This document shows, in pieces, positions 1 through 11,220 of a stretch of DNA of 64,000 bases. The translations under genes and the position numbers were made by a program. Below the pieces are notes generated by a model that was given only the letters and a program-made list of their open reading frames with translations, was not told the DNA's origin and made no database searches. Origin of the DNA: Paludibacteraceae bacterium (GTDB lineage: Bacteria; Bacteroidota; Bacteroidia; Bacteroidales; Paludibacteraceae); assembly GCA_016285885.1 (NCBI GenBank), contig JAEERP010000005.1:113671-177670 (forward strand), written 5' to 3'. How positions within the stretch are numbered: the stretch's first letter is position 1; each line of letters begins with the position of its first letter.

Positions 1-3000
1 CACTCCTGCGACGCGAAGTCAGAACCATTCACCGTGGAAGTATGGAATAACCCGACCATCATCGTAACGCCAGACAATAGCGAAGTATGTAAGGGAGAAT
101 CGACGAACGTCAGCGCAAAACTGCAGACAGGCAACGGAAGTTTCACATGGACATATAACGGAAGAACAGAAAATGGAGAAAAGATCAATGTGACGATCCA
201 AGACACTACAACAATCCATGTCAGTGGAACAGACGAGAACGGATGTTCCAGCGAGACGGACACGACCATCCGCGTATTGCCAATCCCTACACTGACAATT
301 GAAGGCGAAAAGACTATATGTGAAGGCAACACCAATGGTGTACAAATCCAACTCAGCGGAGCGAAAAAATACTCGGTAGAGAATGTTGGGGACTACACCA
401 GCAACTCCGAGAACGACAAAGTCAACGTGACGCTTAAGCCTGAGTCCACCAAAGATTACAACATCACGGGAGTGTTAAACGGATGTACAAACACGGAAAG
501 CGTGACCATCACAGTGAACCCTCTTCCTGACGTGAGAATCAACGGAGAGACCAATGGTTCCGGTGCCATCTGCGAAGGCGACAGCATCGTATTGGGAGCC
601 ACTAAAGGACTAACAGGATACACATGGACCGTTTCCAACTTTACTGGAACAAAAAAATACAATACGGTCGGTGATTCATTAGTCATCAAAACAGATGCGA
701 CGACCACCCATCAATTGCAAACCATCAACGTCAGCCTAAAAGCGACAGGAAACAATTGTGAAGATTCCACCACTTACACTATCACCATCAACCCACAACC
801 TGTCTTTACGCTCAAAGCGGAAGAGGCTGTCTGCGAAAATGGAGAAGTGACATTGAAGATGGAACAAGCGACAAATGCGGAAGCCATCAGAGAAGTGGAT
901 TGGGGATCATTAAGTTCTGAGAACAAAAAAGAGATCACCGTTGCCACAACAAAAGCGGCAGGAGAAACCGAGACATACACCGTCTCAGCGAAATCCATCA
1001 ACCAGTGTGTTTACACCAACACCGCCAACGTCGCAATCAAGGCAAATCCATCTTTCTCTATCCAAGGGGAAGAGATTTGTGAGAACGATTACGCAATCAT
1101 CGAATTGCAAAGCGGTTCGGCAGACAAGTACTTCGTGAATGATAACGAAATCACATTCAACCAAGGGAAATGGACGGACGAGACAAGCAGAAGAAATTCC
1201 GGCGTCCACACATTGTCCATGACAGGAAAGAACTATTACACGCTCTCCAACAATGGAACCCTGACATGTGAGAAAACAGAGGATATCATCTTCAATGTGA
1301 AGGAATTACCAGACGTGAAGATTACAGCGCCTAACTTCCTCTGTATCAACTCGACAAACGCCGAGCTCTCTGTCACAGCTGCCAACAAGTATGCATGGTT
1401 CAAAGAGAACAACTATCTCGACACAATCGGCAGAAGCCAGACATTGGCCATAGAGACACCTACCACCAACACCAAATTACACTACTCAGTGGAGGTGACA
1501 GTGGGCAAATGTAAGAACATGGACTCTGTCAACATCGAAGTGTTCAATACGCCAACGTTCCAAGCTCCAGAGGAACTGATTTATGCATGTAAAGGCTCAG
1601 ACGTGACACTGACATTCACGGATAACAGTCCAAGCGGCACATGGACATGGAGTACAGGTGCAACTCAAACACCATCCATCACACTCCCTGACGTGCAAGG
1701 CGAAGAAGAGATAACCGTAACCGCCCAAACATCTCAAGGTTGCGAGGCGACAAAGACATTCTTCGTCGAAGCGAAGGAGAACCCAAGCTACCACTTGGAA
1801 GGAGATTTGACCGTATGTAAGGGAAGCACATCTGATGTGACATTATACACCTCACATAACAACAAACCGCTATGCGACTATATTTGGTTGGGTGAGAGCG
1901 ACATACAACCAGCAAACGCCCAAAGCATTCGACTTAACATCAATGAGGTCATCAACGAAAGAAGTGAATTCGTTGTGTCTATGATATCCAATCACATTGG
2001 AACAAAAGATTATAACGGCCAAACATTAAACGCCAATGTCACATGTAAAAGCAAAGAGATCATCACGCTCGACATTTGGGAATTGCCAGTTATATCTGTA
2101 AACGGTGGCAAAGCGGACACCACGGTATGTGCAGGAAGGCCTGTCACACTCACCGCAACATCCACCGACATAGAGCCGACCTCATGGTCATGGAGAGGAA
2201 ACAATGTGGGTACCCCGTCCAATACGAGCACGGCATCCACCTTCTCAACAACGACAGGTGGAGAAAGCGAGTACATGTATGTCGTGAAAGCGTCGAACAG
2301 TCATAATTGTACCGACTCCACTGATTTCACCGTATACGTGAACGCATTGCCTCGCATCTCACTTACCGCACCAGACGAGGTGTGTGACGGGACAGACACT
2401 ATAGCAATAGTTAAGAGTCTGGACAACAAGGAATTGCTCTACGAATGGGATCGTTCCGGCCTATTCACGACTTCCAACAGGGAAAACATCTCCGTCGGCA
2501 CGAATGATATCACGGTGAGAGTATCCGCCAAGGACGAAAACGGATGTACATCAGAGGAAGCATCCAAAGAGATCAAATTCCTTCCTAACCCAGAGCTCTC
2601 ATTCGTCAATCCTATCGACAACGTATGCTACGGAGACAGTGTTACCCTGACTGTTAAAGACACGTCAAACCAAACAACCTTCTATTGGATGGGTGACAAA
2701 AACAACACAAAGAGCACCTTCACCAAGAAAGAGATGACCGAGTTGACCACCTTCACCGTCGTCGGCACAAGAAACGGATGTACCCATACACAGACACGAA
2801 ATGTGGATGTGTGGAGTCTGCCAACCATCAAAATCGACGAGGCTCCGAAAACAGCAACATGCTGGAATGGGGAGGTGAATTTGGAAGGCTCCGGTTCCGA
2901 CATCCAAAAGTATGCATGGAAAGACAACAGAGCTACCATTTCAAGGAATGCGAGCGATTACAGTTCGGAGAACACCAAGACATACACGAACCTTGTCGAA

Positions 3001-6000
3001 CAGACCACGAAATATCTGTGGGGCATGGATTCCCATGGTTGTGTGAACCAAGACAGTGTCATCATCAACATCAATCCATTACCAGCCTTTTCCGTATCAG
3101 GCGACACCATCGCCTGCGAGGATGAGAGAATCACGATCACAGCCGTCAAAGATGCTTCAACTGTGGGTGGTCTCAACTACGAATGGAAAGACAAGTATGG
3201 AAATGTTTTGAGCGACAATGACGAACTCAACATCGTCATCACGAAAGACACAACACTCTACGTGAAGGCAACGAACGCCGAGAACTGTAGCAAAGACACC
3301 TCCTTCCACATCGCAATGAAGGGAATTCCAGCCATCCATGCTGTGAAGGATACGCAGAACGTATGTAAAGATGATCCAGCCGAACTAGTTGTCACCTCAT
3401 CTATGCCAGATGTTGTGTTCAGTTGGGTCGACGCAAGGACAGGAGCTAACATCGATGCGAATGACCTGAGCAACAACAACACCACGTTGAAACAGATCGT
3501 CTCCACATACAAAGAATACAAGGCGACCGTCACAAAGAGTTATCCAATCTATGGCACAACCAAGGAGTGCTTCTCTGACACAATATTCAAAATCACACCT
3601 TGGGAAAAACCTAACATCCGGTTAAACGGACAAATAGAAATATGCCAAGGGGATAGCGTGCTATTGCAGGCTGAAGGTGGTGTGAACGGGAAGTATCACT
3701 GGAGTTACAAATACCAAGACAAGAACGACAATGAAGTTATCGTTGACACTACTGGAATCAACAACGCCGAGAACACAGACCAACTCAAGCCTGTACCATC
3801 AGCAGGTCTGACAACTTACATCGTGGTAGGTGAAGACGAAAAGACATGTAAGAACACCGCCGACTTCCAAGTCAGGATGAACTACTTGCCAAACTTCACC
3901 ATCAGCGGTGTGGAAGAAGCTTGCGAAGGAGAGAAGATTTCCATCTCCGTCGACGCATCGGAAGCATACAACTATATGTGGGACGAAAACGGATACCGTA
4001 CGACCAAGACGCACGACTATGTGATCGAAAAGGATACGACCATCCACATCTACGCCATCAATACGGAAACCCGCTGTCAAAAGGATGATAGCATCAGTAT
4101 TAGCAGCAAGAAACATCCTGACCTGATGTTACAACTCGACGACTACGTTTGCTTCGGAGCACCTGCGAACTTCTCCACCTCGTTGAACGACAACGACAGT
4201 ACGAAGTTCTATTGGTACGAAGGAACAGATGTCAGCTTAACTGAGGATAAGGTGGGCAAAGAATGGACGACGAAACCTTTGACCACAGAGTCATGGTTCC
4301 ATGTACAGGCTCGGAAGAAGTACAAGATCGCCACATGTACGAGTGACACCACATTCAGGGTGCAAACACTCCAATTGCCGAACATCAAGATCGAGGAGGG
4401 GAACAATGTGCCAGCCTGCGAGAACCAGGAAATCACTATAAAAGCCACAGGAGGCGACAGATATGCTTGGGACACGCATGACACTACCCTCGCGACTTCG
4501 ACCAAACCGGATACGACATTCACTCCTACAAGGAACGGAGAGAAACATATCTTATTGGGAGGTAAGTTCTACGAGAATTACGGCAAGACCTGCTTCAACA
4601 CAGACTCCACTACCATAACCTTGTACAATTTGCCGAACTTCACGATCGAAGGACCAACCGACACTTGTCAGGATACGCGCATTGCCCTCACAGGAAAGAG
4701 CACGGAGAACCTCTCCTACCTGTGGACGGACACATTGGGCAACCCAATATCCAGTCTGAAGAGCCACACATTCCTCATCACGAAGGATACGACAGTGAAG
4801 TTGATCGCTTCCAACGCTTTGAAATGTAGCAATAGTAAGACCTACAGCGTCAAGATGCACAAGTACCCAGAGATCCAACTCGACGACATCACAGATAATG
4901 TATGTAAGGGTGCGAAAGGTTTGATACGCGTCAGCAACACAGAGAGCGACGTGACCAAGGTAGCATATCAATGGTCGGATTGGGGCGAACAAGGAGCCAT
5001 TCTTAACAGAGACTCCATCACACCAACCGTGCCTAAGCAGACGCAATACACCGTCACCGCATCCAACATCTACAACAATAACGGAGGAAATTGTCCAAGG
5101 TCGTACAAGTACACGATCAACACTTGGGATGATCCTACCATTATCGTGGAAAATGTGTCTGTGTGTCCAGGCGAGAAAGCTGTCTTAGTGGCAAGCAGCC
5201 CAACCATCAACGACGATAACGCGTTCTCTTGGGACGGGACAAGCGTACACAGCAAGACTTACGAGACTAATCCTATCACGAGAGACACCGTGCTCATCGT
5301 GAGTGCAGTGGACAACAACCATTGCGAAGGTCACACCTCTGTCAATGTCACGCTTCACCCATTGCCTTCCTTCTCACTGTCAAGCGATGGCCCAGTATGT
5401 CGTGGAACCCAAATCAAGGTGAGTGCGGATAACATGGGTCTAGAATATGATTGGCACGACATGAAGGGATTCCGCCAAGACATGAACTACACCGAAACAC
5501 TGAACGAGGACAAGTGGTTGCACATGACAGCCCGCACAGCATTCGGTTGCGAGAAGGAGGATTCCATCCTCATGAAAGTCAAAGACAACCCTATCTTGTC
5601 TCTCTCCATGAAGAACTACGAAGGCAAAGACACCAACTACGTTTGCTATGGAGAGGAGATGAAACTAACCGCAGGAGGTGCTAACGGAGGATACTACTGG
5701 AGCGTAGGCGGCAAGCAACTCACTGACGAGGATGGAGCAAGTGAAATAACGCTTTCTCAACTCACTATCCCTGTAAGCGTGAAATTACGAGGCATATCCA
5801 ATGGATGTGAGTCTACGATAGACACCAGCATCAACATCTGGTCGTTGCCAAACATCACGATCGAGGCACAATATGCCAGCGTATGTATCAGGAGCTACGA
5901 TTCATTGTATGCCAAGGGAGGTGTTCCTGGCAAGTATACATGGAATGGTCCTGACATCACAGGAAATAATATCCAATGGGCAGGCACACCAGCCTCCGAT

Positions 6001-9000
6001 TTGACAGGGGATGCAGTCAAGGTTTATCTCGACGCAATGAATAACGCCTCCTTCATGACGAAGTACTATGTCACGGGCGTAGATGAGAACGGATGTAAGA
6101 ACAGAGGTGACATCGACGTCAAAGTTAACGAGTTGCCTACCGTCCACATCGAAGGAGACATCGAAGTGTGTCAAGGATCTGAAGCCACGCTCTACGCAAG
6201 CGGAACCGCAGAGTCATTCACTTGGATGGTTGACAATCAGGAGTACTACACGCCAAGCATCAACCCTGTGATAAACGTGAAAGATAGTATACGCGTCACC
6301 TTATTCGGAACTGACAACAACGAATGCGAAGCAGGTGATTTCAGATACATCAAGACCAAACCGATACCGCACATCCTCGTCAACACAAACACAGGTGTGG
6401 ATACAGTTTGTAAGAACGACAAAGTACGTATCGACTTGAAGGCAGTGGATAACAATGGCAAGGAGTTGACCCAAGACGTCACATGGGAGTGGCAAAACGC
6501 CAACACCAACAACTATTGGGAAGAGGTCATCTCGAACAAGAAAAACTATAACGTGAGAGTGGTCGCAAGAGGATGCTCTAATGACACCACCTTCGGCATA
6601 AACGTATGGCCTTTACCTATTTTCGAAATCAAGGGCGATGATGCAATCTGTATCAATGATAGCACCATATTGACCGCAGAGGACGACAAGAACGGCAACG
6701 GACCACTCTCCTACTATTGGACACAAACCCTCCAAGGCGGAACCGGACAGACAATGACCATCAATGGGAAGACAAGCGCAGACTTGACCGTAGCACCTAC
6801 GGAGACAACAAGATACACCGCATGGGGAACAGACAAGCATGCTTGTAAATCATCTGCCACCCATATGGTAAGAGTAGACGCATTGCCTACCGACCTTATC
6901 GTTGTCGCTTCTCCTGCTGACACTATCTGCGAAGGGGAGAATGTCACATTGAAGGTGTTGGGATCCGGTGTCGACTACACTTGGAGCATAGATGGAACAC
7001 TTCTCACAAGTGGAGAAGAGTTGACCTACAAGATAACACAAAACACCATCTTTACCGTGGAAGGAAGGAACGCCAACGGGTGTGACTTCAAAGTCCACAA
7101 GACCATCCACATGAAGGAACGTCCAAAGATCGAGATCGTGGACAAACCGGATTACGTATGCTACAACACATTGGCTACCGTCAAGGTGAAGGGTGCGGAC
7201 ACTTATCTGTGGGATAACAACGAGACCAAAGACGAGACCTCAGAAATTCTCCAAATGGATAGGACCTTCAGCGTGACAGGAACAAAGAACGGATGTAAGG
7301 CTGATCCGATCACCATCAATGTCCCTGTCAAGAGCCTTCCTACCATACTCATCTCTTCCGACAAGTTGGACAACGAGATCTGTATGAACGAAAGCATAGG
7401 CCTGATCGCAAGTGGAGGAGAGAAAGGCAAATACAAATGGGAAGGTGGACAATATACAAGCGACACCATCAAGGTTAGTCCGAAGGAGACAAAGACCTTC
7501 ACCGTATGGGGAGAAGACGAGTTCGGTTGTAAGAACAGCAATGACTACAAAGTCATCGTCCACGAACTTCCTAAACTCCACATCGAGGCATTCTCCGACT
7601 TAATCTGCGAAGGTGATGTGGATACTCTTTGGGTAATCAACGACAACCCTAAAGACGCAAACGGGTCACAGGTATTGTTCAAATCCTACGCTTGGGAAGA
7701 TGGAGAGACCGTAGAGAAGATCTCCAGCAGCATCAAGCAGAACAAGATCTTCAAAGTGACGGTAGAAGATATCTACGGATGCGTCAACGACACCACGAAG
7801 GAGATCAAGACGAAGCCATATCCTAAGCTGAGGGTTGATGCGCCGGATTACGTCTGCTTCGAGAACAGTGCTAACGTGACGATCTCCGGAGCTGACAGCT
7901 ATACTTGGAATGACGGATCTCACGAGAGCCAATTCTCCAACGTATTACGTAGAGACACCGTCTTTAGCGTGACAGGTGTGACGAACGGATGTCAAACCGA
8001 CACCACCTTCAACGTGGCGGTAATGCCTTTGCCAAACATCTGGATCGCATCGAATGTTGATGAGATATGTCTCAACCAAAGCATCACCATGAGGGCAAAT
8101 GGAGGTGACACCTACGAATGGGATGTGCGTGACATCGAGACCAACAGCAACAAGGTGGAGACAGTCACCGTGAAGCCAAACAAGGCAGACAAGACTTACA
8201 CCTACAATGTGATAGGAACAGACCTCAGAGGATGTAAGAACAATGCTTCCTTCGAAGTAAAAGTGAACCCTGCTCCATCCGTTAAGATTGGCGGTGCATC
8301 CGAAATCTGCCAAGGTGACATGGATACGTTATGGGTAACGGGTAACGCCATCAAATACACTTGGACCAATACCGGTGAGCAAAGCGATACCATCTACCCT
8401 ATCATAGACCAAAACACAACCTACAAAGTTGTCGCAGAGTCGGAGAATGGTTGTACGGCTACGGATAACTTCACGGTTAAGGTCAAAGCATATCCAGTAC
8501 TCACCATCAATGCGCCGAGTGCGGTATGTCACGGTGAAAAAGCCATCATGACGGTTGAGGGCGCTAGCCAATACATGTGGCAGAGCGACCCGACCCTGAC
8601 CAACAAGAAATACGCTGACACACCAGATAAGGGTACAACCTATACGGTGAAGGGTACGACGAAAGGATGTACCAGCGAAGCCAGCGTATATGTGGATGTC
8701 AACCCACTTCCATATGTTTGGATCACAGGAAGTGAGAGCGTCTGCGTAAACGACGACATGGTGCTCTCCGCAAATGGAGCCACCTCATACACATGGAGCA
8801 CCAGACAGACTGGCGAGCACATCAATATCAAGCCATCAGACGCTACAGACGACCTCAAGATTTGGGTAGTCGGTACGGATGCGAACAATTGTGTCAACCG
8901 AGACACCTTCGACATCACCGTACACCCGCTTCCTGACGTCAAGATTTTGGGAGACAACGCTACATGTAACGGAGATGCCACCCACTTGGAGGCAGTCGGT

Positions 9001-11220
9001 GCGAAAGACTACATCTGGAGCACTTCTGAGCAAGGAGCGCACATCTACCCTATCATCACAGGCAATAAGACCTTCACGGTTGAGGGTACGGACGAGTTCG
9101 GTTGCAAGAGCACATTCACGAAGACCGTCACCCGCAAGTACTACCCAGTTCTCAGCTACACCGCTCCATCTGCGGTTTGCGACGGTTCTGAAGTGAAGAT
9201 CAGCGTCACGGGTGCATCCCGCTACACATGGTCAGGTTCAGAGTCTCTGAAAGCCAAAGGAGGAACGATGACCGATACCGTGAGGGAACGTACCATCTAC
9301 AAGGTAGAGGGTGAAGAGAACGGATGTACCACCGTAAGAGAGATCATCATCGACAAGTATGAGTTGCCGACCATCTGGATCAACGGTCCAGCCTCCGTAT
9401 GTCAAGGATCACAACTGAAACTGAGTGCGACAGGAGGTAACACCTACACTTGGGCTTGGGGTGGCAACACATACCGAAACAACACGTTGAGCGACCGTCC
9501 TGAAATAACGCAGACCTACCGCGTGACGGGAACAGACAACCACAAGTGTTCCAACACAGCAGAACACGAAGTCGTTGTAAAACCTACCCCTAAATTCATC
9601 GTCAAGGGTGTAACCGAGGTCTGCGAAGGTACGGCGACAACACTCACCGCCGAATCAACGGAGAATGTTCAATTGAGCTATAGCTGGAGCAACGGAGCCG
9701 GCACGTCAAGCATTACGCCAGTCATCAACACGACGACGAAATTCATTGTCGTCGCCAAAGATGCCAACAACTGCGAAAGCACCGTCACCCACACTGTGAC
9801 CAGCCAAGAGATTCCGGTAGTGACATGGACAGGTGTCACCACGCTATGTCAAGGCGAGCGTCTCCAATTGAACGCCAAAGGAGCCAAGTCCTACAAATGG
9901 ACAAGTTCCGACAAGCCAGGTGTCACACTCTCCACGACCAATCTGATGACTGACTACCCTACCAACAGCGCAGTTTACATGTTGGAGGGCTCTAGCAACG
10001 GATGTGCGGCAGAACCAATCAGCATTCCTGTCAATGCATTGCCGAACCCGAACTTGACCTACCAGGGTAATACGGTCATCTGCGAGAACTCTCAGTTGAC
10101 ACTTACCGTATACGGAGCCGATACTTACTTGTGGAACAACGGATCCAGCAACAAGACGATAACGGCCATACCGCCAGCAGGAGACAGTATATTCTCTGTT
10201 GTCGGAACGGATAGGAACAAGTGTAAAACAGAGTTGAAGATCCCTGTCAAGGTAAATAAGAACCCTGACTTCACCTTAGATGGAGACAAGGAGGTTTGTA
10301 GGGGTGATTTCGCCACTCTGACCGCCACAGGAGATGCCTTGACCTACTATTGGGGCTATCAGACGCCAACCTACGACAAGAACATAAGCAACAACGGAGC
10401 ACCGGTAGGTGTGCAAATCGACATACCTACTTACGTCTTCGTCAAAGGTGTGGACGTCAACGGTTGTGAGACGGAGAAGTCGATCGCCGTTCAAATGAAG
10501 ACACCTCCTACCGTGATGTACTCAGGGAAAACAGAGGTTTGTCTCGGCGAGGCCATCGAACTCTTTGCCGAGGGAGACGCAAAGGAATACTCATGGAGTA
10601 CGGATGGTGGCTTGACATCCACTCCAGGCAACCCTTACCTGTTCATTCCGCAAGGAGTGACAAGGGTTATCCTCACAGGAAAGGCTGACAACGGATGTAC
10701 CGCCTCGAAAGAGATTTACATCGAGACGAACGTCGCTCCTAACGTGGACATCTACGGAGACTCATCCATTTGTGTGGGCAACACGGCCAGACTCATCGCC
10801 GATGGTGCAGACAAGTTCGTATGGTACGAAGAGAGCACAGAAAAGACGGAGGAAGGTCGTTACCTCGAAAGGGTAGGCTTGAAACCTGGACCGAACAAGT
10901 TCTACATCACAGGTACCTCCATCTCTGATTGTAAGAACACGAAAGAGTTCACTCTGATGGTAAATGCGAACCCTGTCGTCCATATCCACGACACGCTTAT
11001 CGGATGTCCGAACGAAGACACAAGGGCTGAGTTCAGCATTAGGGAGTCATACATCCAATCGTGCGAATGGAAGAGTAATCCTATCAACGGAGACCTCTTC
11101 AGCAACTCTGCGAAGACAGTTTCCGCCACCATCACGGAGCCGACAGAGGTCTATGTTGTCGCCTACGATGCGAACAATTGTGCATCCTACGACACAATCA
11201 CCGTCGATGCGCTGCAATTC
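1..11220 (+). repeat. Tandem Ig/PKD-like domain array, three-domain super-repeat
   Basis: About 46 degenerate coding repeats of ~255 bp. The words aacggatgt or aatggttgt (Asn-Gly-Cys) recur at most repeats. Every third domain begins with a [KR]xxP[xV]L-type linker (for example near 4110, 4861, 5584, 6355, 7114, 7813, 8488, 9139, 9811 and 10501), giving a super-period of about 650-775 bp that tends to shorten toward the 3' end. The protein pattern is clear but the DNA copies are diverged, so the array looks old rather than recently amplified. Confidence 0.85.
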
